NCBI RefSeq assembly: GCF_003001935.1
Contig: NZ_PVNG01000006.1
Coordinates: forward strand, 124,001-188,000
Source of the DNA: Nonomuraea fuscirosea
Lineage (GTDB): Bacteria; Actinomycetota; Actinomycetes; Streptosporangiales; Streptosporangiaceae
Direction of reading: 5' to 3'
Length of the DNA: 64,000 nucleotides
Position numbers and translations under genes: made by a program. The stretch's first letter is position 1. Every line of letters begins with the position of its first letter. Under the pieces are notes generated by a model. That model searched no databases. It was not told the origin of the DNA and worked only from the letters and a program-made list of their open reading frames with translations. This document shows positions 8,359-17,226 of this stretch, piece after piece.

Positions 8359-9861
8359 ATGTCAGATGCCATGCGGTACCCCCTTGAGCCAGGCCCGGAG
8401 CAGGTGCGTCAGATGGGTGAGGCCGTGCTGGCCTTCGCCGAGGAGTACCTGCGCGACCTGCCGGAGCTGCCCGCCTTCGACCCGATCGGCGGCGAGGAGC
8501 TGGCGGGGGCGCTGCGCGAGCCGGCTCCCGAGCTGGGCAGCCCGCTGCCCGGCCTGCTGTCCACGCTGCACGCGGCGGCCCGCGTCGGAGCCACCAGCGC
8601 CGGTCCCGGCTACCTCGCCTACGTGCCGGGCGGCGGCCTGTACGCGGCCGCGCTCGCCGACTTCCTGGCCGCGGTGATGAACAAGTACGTCTCCGTCTGG
8701 CAGCTGGCCCCCGCGTGCGCGCAGATCGAGGCGACGGCCGTCCGCTGGCTCTGCGACCTGTTCGGCTATCCCGCGCAGGCGCGCGGCATCCTCACCTCCG
8801 GTGGCTCCATGGCCAACTTCTCCGCCATCGTGACCGCCAGGAACGCCCGGCTCGGGGAGAGCTTCCTCGACGGCACCGTCTACGTCACCGGCCAGACCCA
8901 CGCCTCCTGCGCCAAGGCGGCCCTGCTGGCGGGCGTCCCGCGCGCGCACGTCCGCGCCGTGCCGACCGGCCGGGACCTGGCCATGGATCCGGCCGCGCTG
9001 GAGCGGATGATCGAGGAGGACCGGCGGGCCGGGCTGCGGCCGTTCCTGGTGATCGGCAGCGCGGGCACGACGAACACCGGGGCCGTCGACCCGCTCACCG
9101 AGCTCGCCGCCGTCGCCGGCCGGGCCGGGGCCTGGTTCCACGTCGACGCCGCCTACGGCGGCCCGTTCCAGCTCACCGAACGCGGCCGGGCCCGGCTGCG
9201 CGGCATCGAGCTGGCCGACTCGATCACGATGGATCCGCACAAGGCCCTGTTCCTGCCGTACGGGATCGGCGCGCTGCTGGTACGCGACGGCGCCCTGCTG
9301 CGCCAGGCCCACCACATGGACGCGGCCTACCTGCAGGACCTGAGCGAGGAGGAGGAGATCCCCAACTTCAGCGAGTACTCCCCTGAGCTGACCCGCGACT
9401 TCCGCGGCCTGCGGCTGTGGCTGCCGATCAAGCTGCACGGCCTCGGCGCCTTCCGCCGCGCCCTGGACGAGAAGCTCGACCTGGCCGAGCTCGTCTACGA
9501 GCGGCTGCGCGAGCAGGGCTTCGAGGTCCCGTGGCGACCGAGCCTGACGGCCGTCGCCTTCCGCTGGGCCCCCGGCGGCGGCGACAGTGACGGTAACGGC
9601 GACGGCGACGGTGCGGATGCCGACGCGTTCAACGCCGAACTCCTGCGCCGTGTGACGGCGCGGGGCCGGGCGCTGCTGTCCAGCACCCGGATCGACGGCC
9701 GGTACATGATCCGGGTGTGCGTCGTCAGCCACCGCACCCACCGGGACCGGGTGGAGCAGCTCCTCGACATCATCGGCGAGAGCTGCGCCGAACTACGGGC
9801 GGAACGCGCCGCCGCCCCCGACCCCGGCAGAACAGCCGGGGGAGCGCCGGGCCGGGCCTAG
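8359..9861 (+). CDS. PLP-dependent aromatic L-amino acid decarboxylase (group II)
   Basis: Removes the alpha-carboxyl of an amino acid, most likely aromatic (tryptophan, tyrosine or DOPA). About 500 aa. Visible: SAGPGYLAYVPGGGLY, LTSGGSMANFSAI, the PLP-contact Asp/Ala in WFHVDAAYGG, and the Schiff-base lysine in MDPHKALF, followed by an arginine-containing C-terminal domain. ATG at 8359 follows AGGA; an in-frame ATG at 8317 would add 14 residues. A short Asp/Gly-rich insert (GGDSDGNGDGDGADADA) lies near residue 410. Position next to trpBA suggests tryptophan as substrate, unproven. Confidence 0.9.
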   Translation: MSDAMRYPLEPGPEQVRQMGEAVLAFAEEYLRDLPELPAFDPIGGEELAGALREPAPELGSPLPGLLSTLHAAARVGATSAGPGYLAYVPGGGLYAAALADFLAAVMNKYVSVWQLAPACAQIEATAVRWLCDLFGYPAQARGILTSGGSMANFSAIVTARNARLGESFLDGTVYVTGQTHASCAKAALLAGVPRAHVRAVPTGRDLAMDPAALERMIEEDRRAGLRPFLVIGSAGTTNTGAVDPLTELAAVAGRAGAWFHVDAAYGGPFQLTERGRARLRGIELADSITMDPHKALFLPYGIGALLVRDGALLRQAHHMDAAYLQDLSEEEEIPNFSEYSPELTRDFRGLRLWLPIKLHGLGAFRRALDEKLDLAELVYERLREQGFEVPWRPSLTAVAFRWAPGGGDSDGNGDGDGADADAFNAELLRRVTARGRALLSSTRIDGRYMIRVCVVSHRTHRDRVEQLLDIIGESCAELRAERAAAPDPGRTAGGAPGRA

Positions 9862-9871
9862 CGACCCGGCC
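9850..9871. terminator. Possible terminator at end of decarboxylase gene
   Basis: GGCCGGG and CCCGGCC (7-bp arms, 8-base loop holding the stop codon) form a GC-only hairpin without a U tract, between convergent genes. Confidence 0.35.
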
Positions 9872-9958
9872 GGGGCCCGCCCGGACGGCCTGGCGACCCG
9901 GCCGGGGAAGCGCCCGGGAGGGCAGGGTGCCACGGCCCGGGGCGGGCCTGGCGGCCGG

Positions 9959-10927
9959 TCAGGCGTCGGAGCCGAGCAGGCCCTGCTTGCCCAGCCAGTC
10001 CGCCGACACCTTGCCCGGCTCCTCGCCCTCGACGTCCACCCGGGCGTTGAGCTGCTGCATGGTGGCGTCGTCCAGCTTGGCGATGACCGGCTGCAGCACC
10101 TTCTCCAGCGCGGGGTACTTGTCGTAGGTCTCCTGCCGCATCGTCATGGCCGCGTTGTAGATCGGGAAGAACTTCTTGTCGTCCTCCAGCACGGTCAGGC
10201 CGAGCGCGGCGATGCGGCCGTCGGTGGTGAACACCTCGCCGAAGTTGCAGGTCTGACCCTTGTCGGTCTCGGTGTAGACGACGCCGGTGTCGAGCAGCTT
10301 GACGCGGTCCTTGGGGATGGTCATGTCGTAGGCCTTGCTGAGGCCGGGCAGCCCGTCGTCACGGGTGGAGAACTCCGTCTCGATGCAGATGCTGACCTCC
10401 TCGGGCTTGCTCTTGGCCAGCGCGGCCACGTCGGACACCGTCTTGACGCCCAGTTCGGTCGCCTTCTCCGAGCGGATGGCCAGGGCGTAGGTGTTGTTCA
10501 GCGGGGTCGGGCCGATCCAGTGGATCTTGTTCTTCTGCAGGTCGGCGTCGGCGGTGGCCTTGAACTGCTCGGCGGAGTCCTGGATGGGCTTGGCGTTCTT
10601 CAGGTGCTCGATCCACCCGGTGCCGGAGTACTCCCAGTACATGTCGATCTCACTGGACTCCAGGGCCTTGCGGTTGGCCACGGTGCCGCCCAGGTTGGTC
10701 TTGTCGACGATCTCCGCTCCGTGCGCCTTCAGCAGCTGGACGGCGATCTTGCCGAGCATGATGTTCTCGGTGAAGTCCTTGGAGCCGACGATGAACTTGG
10801 CGCCGGCCAGCTCGTCGCCCGCGCTGCCCGCCTCGACCTCCCCTGGCGAGCCGCAGCCGGCGGTGCCCAGGGTCAGTGCCGCGGCGGCGAGCAGGGCGAA
10901 GGTCGTCCGGACGGGACGGGAAAGCAT
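9959..10927 (-). CDS. Glycine betaine/choline ABC transporter substrate-binding lipoprotein
   Basis: OpuBC/OpuCC-like (OpuAC domain) binding protein, 322 aa, for compatible-solute import. Lipoprotein signal MLSRPVRTTFALLAAAALTLGTAGC; mature part KFIVGSKDFTENIMLGKIAVQLLKAHG, LGGTVANRKALESSEIDMYWEYSGTGW and YALAIRS are characteristic of the family. ATG at 10927 with GAGGTG 9 bases before. Last gene of the four-gene operon. Choline versus betaine preference cannot be told. Confidence 0.94.
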   Translation of the reverse strand: MLSRPVRTTFALLAAAALTLGTAGCGSPGEVEAGSAGDELAGAKFIVGSKDFTENIMLGKIAVQLLKAHGAEIVDKTNLGGTVANRKALESSEIDMYWEYSGTGWIEHLKNAKPIQDSAEQFKATADADLQKNKIHWIGPTPLNNTYALAIRSEKATELGVKTVSDVAALAKSKPEEVSICIETEFSTRDDGLPGLSKAYDMTIPKDRVKLLDTGVVYTETDKGQTCNFGEVFTTDGRIAALGLTVLEDDKKFFPIYNAAMTMRQETYDKYPALEKVLQPVIAKLDDATMQQLNARVDVEGEEPGKVSADWLGKQGLLGSDA

Positions 10928-10989
10928 GTCGGAAACACCTCGTGTTCTTCGATGATCGGAAAACGTCAACCGCATAGGGGAAAAGGGGG

Positions 10990-11760
10990 TCACATGCCGC
11001 GCGGCTTGAGCAGGTTCTCGGCGAGCCCGCCCAGCCAGTCGACGAGGAAGGCGATGCACGCGGTCAGCACGCCGCCGACGATGGTGACGGGCATGCGGTT
11101 CAGCTTGAGCCCGTTGATGATCAGCTCGCCGAACCCGCCGGCGGCGACGAACGCGCCCAGCGTGGCCACGCCCACGGTCAGCACCAGGGCCGTGCGCAGC
11201 CCGGCCAGGATCGCGGGCACGGCGAGCTTGAGCTCGACCCGGCGCAGGATCTGGCCGCTGGTCATGCCCATGCCGCGGGCGGCCTCGACGAGGGCCGGGT
11301 CGACCTGCTGCACGCCGACCATGGTGTTGCGCAGCACGGGCAGCACGGCGTAGGCGACGAGCCCGACGAGCGCGGTCTGGAAGCCGACGCCCATCAGGAA
11401 CGTGCACAGCACCAGCAGCCCGATGCACGGCACCGCCTGGCCGAGGTTGCCCGCGGTCAGGATGATCGGGGCGATGAACCGGTTGCGCGCCCGCGAGGCG
11501 ACGATGCCCAGCGGGATGGCGATGATCACCACCAGGACGGTGGCGGCCGCGGTCATCTCCAGGTGCTCGACGGCCTTGGCCACGATCACGGCGGCGTTCA
11601 GGCTGCGCTGCTCGATGGAGTCCAGTTCGAGCGTGCCGACCCAGAGGTACAGGGCGACGAGCGCGACGGCCACGACGGCGGGGGTGAGCAGGTGACGCAG
11701 GGCGCCGGGGCGGCGTACGGCCGGGCGGGCGGGCGCGGCGGGCAGCGTGTCAGCGGTCAC
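10990..11760 (-). CDS. Glycine betaine/choline ABC transporter permease (1)
   Basis: OpuCB-like integral membrane subunit, 256 aa, about six membrane helices. The BPD-transp-1 domain shows YAVLPVLRNTMVGVQQVDPALVEAARGMGMTSGQILRRVELKLAVP, with the EAA-loop (EAARGMG) that docks on the ATPase. The start ATG at 11760 lies 11 bases inside the ATPase gene, so the two are translationally linked. Confidence 0.95.
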   Translation of the reverse strand: MTADTLPAAPARPAVRRPGALRHLLTPAVVAVALVALYLWVGTLELDSIEQRSLNAAVIVAKAVEHLEMTAAATVLVVIIAIPLGIVASRARNRFIAPIILTAGNLGQAVPCIGLLVLCTFLMGVGFQTALVGLVAYAVLPVLRNTMVGVQQVDPALVEAARGMGMTSGQILRRVELKLAVPAILAGLRTALVLTVGVATLGAFVAAGGFGELIINGLKLNRMPVTIVGGVLTACIAFLVDWLGGLAENLLKPRGM

Positions 11761-12733
11761 CGGAGACCACCGCCTCGGCCGGGGCGCCCACGGCCTCGCA
11801 CAGCGAGGCGTAGGTGAGCACGCCGGTCGGCGAACTGCACTTGTCGGTGCCGTGGGAGAGCATGAGGTCCAGCGCCTCGCGCAGGCTGGCGTCGGCGCTC
11901 ACCTGCGGCAGGCGGGTGTCCGGCGGCAGCGCCGGGGTCACGTCGGCGACGCTGAGCAGGGCCAGCCGCTTGAGCGTGCCGTCCTGGCCGATGAACCCGG
12001 CGACGTAGTCGTCGGCCGGGGCGGCGAGGATGGCGGCGGGCGTGTCGTACTGGGCGATGTGGGAGCGCTCGCGCAGGATCGCGATGCGGTCGCCCAGCTT
12101 GATGGCCTCCTCGAAGTCGTGGGTGACGAAGATGATCGTCTTGCGCAGCTGTTTCTGCAGCCGGGCGAACTCGTTCTGCAGGTGCTCGCGGGTGATCGGG
12201 TCGGTCGCGCCGAACGGCTCGTCCATGAGCATGACGGGAGGGTCGGCGGCCAGCGCCCGGGCGACGCCGACGCGCTGCTGCTGGCCGCCGGACAGCTGGC
12301 GGGGGTAGCGGTCGCGGAAGAGCGACGGCTCCAGGCTGACCAGGGAGAGCAGTTCCTCGACGCGGGCGTTGATCCGGTCGGCGCTCCAGCCGAGCAGTTT
12401 GGGCACCAGGCCGATGTTCTGGGCGACCGTCTGGTGGGGGAAGAGGCCGACCTGCTGGATGGCGTAGCCGATGTGGCGGCGCAGCTGGTCGGGGTTGAGG
12501 CCGAGGACGTCCTGGCCGCCGATGCGGATCTCGCCGGAGCTCGGCTCGACCAGCCGGTTGATCATCTTCATCGTGGTCGTCTTGCCGCAGCCGGACGGGC
12601 CGACCAGCACGACGAGCTCTCCGGCGGGGATGTCGAGGGTGACGTCGTCGACCGCTGGGGCGGGCTGCCCCGGGTAGTGCTTGGTCAGCGAGCGCAACTC
12701 GATGCGCACGCCTTCGGTGTCACGATCGAACAC
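11750..12733 (-). CDS. Glycine betaine/choline ABC transporter ATP-binding protein
   Basis: OpuCA/ProV-like ATPase, 327 aa. Walker A GPSGCGKTT, Q-loop AIQQVGLFPHQTVAQNI, signature LSGGQQQRVGVARAL, Walker B VMLMDEPFGATD, H-loop FVTHD. The C-terminal ~75 residues (QVSADASLREALDLMLS) are a shortened CBS-like region; in homologues this part senses ionic strength. Overlaps both flanking permease genes by 11-14 bases. Confidence 0.96.
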   Translation of the reverse strand: MFDRDTEGVRIELRSLTKHYPGQPAPAVDDVTLDIPAGELVVLVGPSGCGKTTTMKMINRLVEPSSGEIRIGGQDVLGLNPDQLRRHIGYAIQQVGLFPHQTVAQNIGLVPKLLGWSADRINARVEELLSLVSLEPSLFRDRYPRQLSGGQQQRVGVARALAADPPVMLMDEPFGATDPITREHLQNEFARLQKQLRKTIIFVTHDFEEAIKLGDRIAILRERSHIAQYDTPAAILAAPADDYVAGFIGQDGTLKRLALLSVADVTPALPPDTRLPQVSADASLREALDLMLSHGTDKCSSPTGVLTYASLCEAVGAPAEAVVSGDR

Positions 12734-13373
12734 GAAGCCCCCTCGGGGTGGTCAGCCGGCTGACGGCGAAGAAGAACAGGTCGAACAGGATGGCGACGAC
12801 CACGATGCCGAGCGTTCCGGCGAGCGTGGCGTTGAGCGAGTTCACCGAGCCGAGCCGGGACAGGCCCTCGAAGATCTGCGTGCCCAGTCCTGGGCCGTCG
12901 ACGAAGGCGGCGATGGCGGCGATGCCGATGAGCATCTGCGCCGAGACGCGCACTCCGGTGAGGATCAGTGGCCAGGCCAGGGGCAGCTGCACCTGCAGCA
13001 GCACGCGGGTGCGGCTGAGGCCCATGCCCCGGCCGGCCTCCACGGTGGCGGCGTCCAGGCCGCGCAGCCCGGTGACGGTGTTGCGGATGATCGGCAGGAA
13101 GGCGTACGCGGTGAGCGCGACGAGGGTGGAGCCCCAGCCGAGCCCGGTGATGGGGATGAGGAGGGTGAGCAGCGCCAGGGAGGGCACCGTCAGGACGGCC
13201 GCCGAGGCGGCTATCGCACCTCCCCTCGCTCGCGGGGAGTCGTAGAACAGGAGCCCGATGAGCACGCCGACGGCGGTGGCGACGGCCATGGCGATGGCCA
13301 CCACCATGGCATGCTCCGCGGCGGCCAGCGAGAGGGTGTCCCAGCGTGAGACCACGTACTCGCCGAAACTCAT
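12720..13373 (-). CDS. Glycine betaine/choline ABC transporter permease (2)
   Basis: OpuCD-like permease, 217 aa, six predicted helices, EAA-loop VEAGRGMGLSRTRVLLQVQLPLAWP. It is the first gene of the leftward operon. The ATG at 13373 (MSFGEYVV) follows GAAGGCGG; the longer open frame upstream runs through the divergent promoter region and is not likely translated. It pairs with the second permease to form a heterodimeric channel. Confidence 0.94.
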   Translation of the reverse strand: MSFGEYVVSRWDTLSLAAAEHAMVVAIAMAVATAVGVLIGLLFYDSPRARGGAIAASAAVLTVPSLALLTLLIPITGLGWGSTLVALTAYAFLPIIRNTVTGLRGLDAATVEAGRGMGLSRTRVLLQVQLPLAWPLILTGVRVSAQMLIGIAAIAAFVDGPGLGTQIFEGLSRLGSVNSLNATLAGTLGIVVVAILFDLFFFAVSRLTTPRGLRVRS

Positions 13374-13396
13374 GGAGGAACCGCCTTCGCTTACGC

Positions 13397-13474
13397 TTGC
13401 ATGGGTTCGCAAACGTATGTGATTTGTTGCGGTGAGCGCAAAACATGGTGCAACTAGCGCAACACTAGTGCAAC
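13397..13474. promoter_or_regulatory. Divergent operator array between betaine importer and IclR gene
   Basis: TTGCG-N5-CGCAA (13427-13441) is a perfect inverted repeat; TTGC-N8-GCAA lies at 13397-13412; GCAAC half-sites recur at 13450, 13459 and 13470. The stretch is A/T-richer than its surroundings and lies between the divergent starts, so it is the likely binding site of the adjacent IclR-type regulator. Confidence 0.55.
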
Positions 13475-13497
13475 GCTTTCGTGATGAACGGACAAGG

Positions 13498-14295
13498 ATG
13501 ACAGACAATCCGCCCATGTCCTCGGCCGGCCTGCGACGGGACATGGAAATCCTGGAGATACTCGCAGGTCACGGGGACGAGCGGGACGCCGACGGCTTCG
13601 GCGTCAGCTGGATCGCCCAGCGTCTCGGCAGGGAGAAGAGCCAGGTCTCCCGGGCGTTGCGCGGGCTGGAGATCGAGGGCATGGTCGAGCGCGACCCGCT
13701 CACCCGCCGCTACCGCCTCGGCTGGCGGCTGTTCGCCCTCGCCGCGCGGACCGAGCAGTCCCGGCTGGTCCGGATCTCGGCCCCCTACGTGCGGCGGCTG
13801 GCCGCGGCGTTCGACGAGGACGCCTACCTGTGCGTGCTGCGCGGCAACATGGTGCTGACCCTGCTGTCGGTGCCCTCCTCGCGCGCCTACCACCGGGTCT
13901 GGGAAGGTGTCTCCGTCCCGGTGATCATGGCGGCCGCCGGCCGGTCGCTGCTGGCCGAATGGGACGAGGAACGCGTGCGCGAGCTGCTCGGCACCATCCT
14001 GCCCGCCGGGCTCGACGGCAGCGTCGGCGGCAGCGACGAGTGGCTCAAGGAGCTGGATCACGTGCGGACGGCCGGGTACGCGGTCTCCGACGTCGAGCTG
14101 GACGACAGCGAGGCGGGCGTATCGGCTCCCGTACGCGACCACCGCGGGCTGATCACGGCGGCGATCAGCGTCTCCGTCACCCGGGCGGCTTCGCTCGGCA
14201 GGCTGCACGAGATCGGCGTCTCGGTGGCAGAGACGGCGCGCGAGCTGTCCTGCGCGCTCGGTGACGGCAAGAGCGCGTGGAGGCGGCCGGACTGA
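13498..14295 (+). CDS. IclR-family transcriptional regulator
   Basis: 265-aa regulator divergent from the betaine importer, its likely target. N-terminal winged helix (RRDMEILEILAGHG, VSWIAQRLGREKSQVSRALRGLEIEGMVERDPLTRRYRLGWRL) and the IclR effector domain (VRRLAAAFDEDAYLCVLRGNMVLTL, VIMAAAGRSLLAEW, GYAVSDVELDDSEAGVSAPVRDHRG). ATG at 13498 follows GGACAAGG; upstream in-frame starts at 13432 and 13483 fall inside the operator array. Confidence 0.92.
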   Translation: MTDNPPMSSAGLRRDMEILEILAGHGDERDADGFGVSWIAQRLGREKSQVSRALRGLEIEGMVERDPLTRRYRLGWRLFALAARTEQSRLVRISAPYVRRLAAAFDEDAYLCVLRGNMVLTLLSVPSSRAYHRVWEGVSVPVIMAAAGRSLLAEWDEERVRELLGTILPAGLDGSVGGSDEWLKELDHVRTAGYAVSDVELDDSEAGVSAPVRDHRGLITAAISVSVTRAASLGRLHEIGVSVAETARELSCALGDGKSAWRRPD

Positions 14296-14392
14296 GCGCC
14301 CGGAGGTGACGTCAGGGGAGGGCGGGCACTGAGCTACTGATTCCCGACTTGTACACTCTTGTCGTTTCTTGGGGGAATCGGGGGAGTGGCGC

Positions 14393-15154
14393 GTGCCGCT
14401 GGATCAGGTCCTGGTGTTGCTGACCGCGGCCGCCGGAGCGGGGTGGGTCGACGCCGTCGTGGGCGGCGGCGGCCTGCTGCAGCTGCCCGCCGTGCTGATG
14501 ACCGGTATGCCGACGGTCGAGGCGATGGCCACCAACAAGCTGTCGTCCGTCTTCGGCACCACCTCGGCGGCCGTCGCCTACGCCCGCTCCACCAAGGTGG
14601 ACCGCCAGGTGGCCGTGCCGGGCGCGGGGCTGGCCGTGGTGTGCGCCGGGCTGGGCGCGTGGGCCGCGGCCTCGCTGTCGGCGGAGGTGCTGCGGCCGGC
14701 CGTCATCGTGGTGCTGCTGGCCGTGGCCGCGTTCGTGACGCTGCGGCCGGCGATGGGCGCGGTGCCCGTGCCGCACCTGCGCACCCGGCCCCGCGTCGCC
14801 GCCGCGGTGGCCACGGCCGGCGTCGGGATCGCCTTCTACGACGGCATCCTGGGGCCGGGCACCGGAACGTTCCTCATCATCGCCTTCACCACCATCCTCG
14901 GCCTGGACTTCGTCTCGGCGTCGGCCTCCGCCAAGATCATCAACATCGGGACGAACGTGGGCGCGCTGGCGGTGTTCGCGGTCCAGGGGCACGTGCAGTG
15001 GGGGCTGGGCCTCGGCATGGCCGTGTGCAACGTGGCCGGCGCCCAGTTCGGCGCGCGGATGGCGCTGAAGCGGGGCTCGTCGTTCGTCCGGATCGTGCTG
15101 CTGTGCGTGGTCGTGGCGATGGTGATCAGGCTCGGCTGGCAACAGTTCGGCTGA
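14393..15154 (+). CDS. TauE/SafE-family sulfite/anion exporter-like membrane protein
   Basis: 253-aa integral membrane protein with about eight helices. The opening AGAGWVDAVVGGGGLLQLPAVL and the mid motif YDGILGPGTGTFLIIAF match the two halves of the TauE/SafE fold, associated with export of sulfite or other sulfur-containing anions. I chose GTG at 14393 after GGGGGAG; an in-frame TTG at 14369 would add 8 residues. Stand-alone gene; substrate unknown. Confidence 0.9.
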   Translation: MPLDQVLVLLTAAAGAGWVDAVVGGGGLLQLPAVLMTGMPTVEAMATNKLSSVFGTTSAAVAYARSTKVDRQVAVPGAGLAVVCAGLGAWAAASLSAEVLRPAVIVVLLAVAAFVTLRPAMGAVPVPHLRTRPRVAAAVATAGVGIAFYDGILGPGTGTFLIIAFTTILGLDFVSASASAKIINIGTNVGALAVFAVQGHVQWGLGLGMAVCNVAGAQFGARMALKRGSSFVRIVLLCVVVAMVIRLGWQQFG

Positions 15155-15159
15155 CCCCC

Positions 15160-15261
15160 GAGCCCGCTCTGCCCCTGAGCCCGCTCTGCCCCTGAGCCCG
15201 CTCTGCCCCTGAGCCCGCTCTGCCCCTGAGCCCGCTCTGCCCCTGAGCCCGCTCTGGCCCC
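15160..15261. repeat. Six-copy 17-bp tandem repeat
   Basis: GAGCCCGCTCTGCCCCT is repeated head to tail at 15160, 15177, 15194, 15211 and 15228, with a sixth slightly altered copy at 15245. It fills the gap between the convergent TauE-like and MFS genes. Each unit contains GAGC/GCTC, so the array can fold into many alternative hairpins and may act as a terminator. Confidence 0.95.
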
Positions 15262-15272
15262 GCGCCCGTCGC

Positions 15273-16433
15273 TCAGGGCGCCCGCTCTTCTGCGCGGACG
15301 CGCAGCGCCGTCGCGGCCAGGGCCACGAACGCGGCCAGCAGCGCGGGAACGGCCAGCGCCCGGGGCAGCCCGGTCAGCTCGGCCACGCCCCCGATGATCA
15401 CGGGTCCGGTCAGGAAGCCCAGGTAGCCGAGCGCCGCCACCCGCGCCAGCGACCGCCCGGCGTAGGCCGGATCCCGGTGCCCGGCGGCCGCGAACACCTG
15501 CGGCACGATGCACGACAGACCGGCCCCGAAACAGCCGAACCCGGCCACGCCCGCCACCGGATGCCCGGCCAGCAGCGCGAGCCCCAGCCCGGCCGCCGCC
15601 AGCAGGCCGCAGCAGCGCACCAGCGGCACCGGCCCGAACCGGGCGGCCAGGCGGTCACCGGCCAGCCGCCCCGCCGTCATCATGAGGGAGAAGGCCGCGT
15701 ATCCGGCGGCGGCGACTCCCGGTGCGGCGGCCAGGTCCTCGCTCAGGTAGACCGAGCTCCAGTCCGCCGCGGCCCCCTCGCCCACCAGGCAGCAGAACGC
15801 CAGCACGCCCAGGAACACGATGCCCTTCGGCAGCCCGGCCCGCCCCCGCGCGCCGTCCGCCTGCTCGGGCGCGGGCCGCAGCGCCCACCGCGCCGCCCAG
15901 ACCGCCAGCGCCGCGATCACCGCTCCCGCCGACCAGAACGTGACCGCGGGCGTCAGCCCGGCGTGCGCGAACAGCCCGCCCGTGCTCGCCCCGGCGAACC
16001 CGCCCACGCTGAAGACGGCGTGGAACGACGACATGACCGGCCGCCCCAGGGCCCGCTCCACCTGCACGGCGTTGGCGTTCATGGACACGTCGAGCACCCC
16101 GTGCACCACCCCGAACAGCAGCAGCGCCCCGGCCAGCGAGGCCAGATCCCAGGCGTGGGCGGGCAGCACGAGGACCCCGCCCTGCGCCAGCGCGGCCGGG
16201 ATCATCACCCGGGCGCTGCCGTGGCGGTCGACCAGCCGGCCCACCACCGTCATGCCGAGCACCGACCCGGCGGCGATGGCCAGCAGGGCCAGGCTCAGCT
16301 GGCCGTCGCCGAGCCCGAGCCGTTCCTTGATGGCCGGGATGCGCGCCGTCCACGTGCCGATGGCCGCCCCGGCCAGGAAGAACAGCAGGTAGACGGCCGT
16401 CCGCTCGCGGAGCAGGGCCCGGGGGCCGCTCAC
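15273..16433 (-). CDS. MFS transporter (FucP/YbjJ-like)
   Basis: 386-aa, 12-helix major facilitator. TM1 AVYLLFFLAGAAIGTWTARIPAIKERLGL and the MFS loop-A motif GRLVDRHGSARVM are clear; MSSFHAVFSVGGFAGASTGGL and GEGAAADWSSVYL are typical of the YbjJ/bacterial sugar-type MFS branch. GTG at 16433 overlaps the stop of the DeoR gene by 4 bases, so DeoR and transporter form a two-gene operon. Substrate unknown, perhaps a sugar given the DeoR partner. Confidence 0.93.
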   Translation of the reverse strand: MSGPRALLRERTAVYLLFFLAGAAIGTWTARIPAIKERLGLGDGQLSLALLAIAAGSVLGMTVVGRLVDRHGSARVMIPAALAQGGVLVLPAHAWDLASLAGALLLFGVVHGVLDVSMNANAVQVERALGRPVMSSFHAVFSVGGFAGASTGGLFAHAGLTPAVTFWSAGAVIAALAVWAARWALRPAPEQADGARGRAGLPKGIVFLGVLAFCCLVGEGAAADWSSVYLSEDLAAAPGVAAAGYAAFSLMMTAGRLAGDRLAARFGPVPLVRCCGLLAAAGLGLALLAGHPVAGVAGFGCFGAGLSCIVPQVFAAAGHRDPAYAGRSLARVAALGYLGFLTGPVIIGGVAELTGLPRALAVPALLAAFVALAATALRVRAEERAP

Positions 16434-17182
16434 CCGCTCTCCTTGACCGTCACGCCGGCCGCCACCAGGGCGTCGCGTTCCTCCGGCGGGATGCCGGGGT
16501 CGGTCACCACCACGTCCAGCCGGCCGATCGGGCAGACCGCGCCGAACGCCGTACGCGCGAACTTGCCCGAGTCGCACACCACCACCACCCGCCGCGCCGA
16601 GGCGATGGCGGCCTGCTTGACGGCCACCTCCGGCAGGTCGTGCGCGGTCAGGCCGTGCTCGGCCGACAGCCCGCAGCAGCCGATCACGGCCGTGTCGAAG
16701 CGCAGCGCCCTGATCGAGCTCTCGGTGAGCGGTCCTGTGACGTTCAGCTCGCCCTTGCGCACCTCGCCACCGGGCAGCACCACCCGCACCCGAGGCGCGC
16801 CCGCCAGCAGCGACACGGCCTGCAACGCCAGCGGCAGCACGGTCACCCGCCGGCCGGTCAGCGCGCGGGCCACCTCCAGCGCGGTCGTGCCGCCGTCCAG
16901 GATCACCGCCTCCCCGTCGGCGACCAGCTCCGCCGCCGCCTGCCCGATGCGCCGCTTGGCCTCCACCGCCTCGCGCTCGCGCACCCCGAACGGCGGCTCC
17001 TCGCCGCGCAGCAGCAGCGACAGCGCGCCGCCCCTGACCCGGCGGACCACCCCCTGCTGGGCCAGCTCGTCCAGGTCACGCCTGATCGTCATCTCCGACA
17101 CGCCGTGCTCGACGGCCAGTTCGGCCACGGAGACGCTGTCGGCGGTCCGCAGGGTGTTCATGATGGCGCGCACACGTTCCAT
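16430..17182 (-). CDS. DeoR/GlpR-family transcriptional regulator
   Basis: 250-aa regulator. N-terminal HTH (MERVRAIMNTLRTADSVSVAELAVEHGVSEMTIRRDLDELAQQGVVRRVRGGA) and C-terminal DeoRC sugar-phosphate sensor domain with DGGTTALEVARAL, GPLTESSIRALRFDTAVIG and VVCDSGKF. ATG at 17182 chosen because it begins the HTH; the upstream extension is Cys-rich and unlike the family. Divergent from the WYL regulator with overlapping promoters. Probably regulates itself and the MFS gene. Confidence 0.93.
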   Translation of the reverse strand: MERVRAIMNTLRTADSVSVAELAVEHGVSEMTIRRDLDELAQQGVVRRVRGGALSLLLRGEEPPFGVREREAVEAKRRIGQAAAELVADGEAVILDGGTTALEVARALTGRRVTVLPLALQAVSLLAGAPRVRVVLPGGEVRKGELNVTGPLTESSIRALRFDTAVIGCCGLSAEHGLTAHDLPEVAVKQAAIASARRVVVVCDSGKFARTAFGAVCPIGRLDVVVTDPGIPPEERDALVAAGVTVKESG

Positions 17183-17213
17183 CTGTTCATACAAACACGG
17201 ACAATGTGCGCAA

Positions 17214-17219
17214 TACAAT
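17214..17219 (+). promoter_or_regulatory. -10 box for leaderless WYL regulator mRNA
   Basis: TACAAT, 7 bases before the ATG at 17227. No clear -35. Confidence 0.55.
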
Positions 17220-17226
17220 GGCGGTT

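Noticed and set aside
9959..11428. 489-aa frame joining the permease region to the betaine-binding protein
   Set aside because: The lipoprotein signal and ribosome site place the start at 10927.
15160..15261. CRISPR array
   Set aside because: Units are contiguous 17-bp repeats with no spacers and no cas genes.
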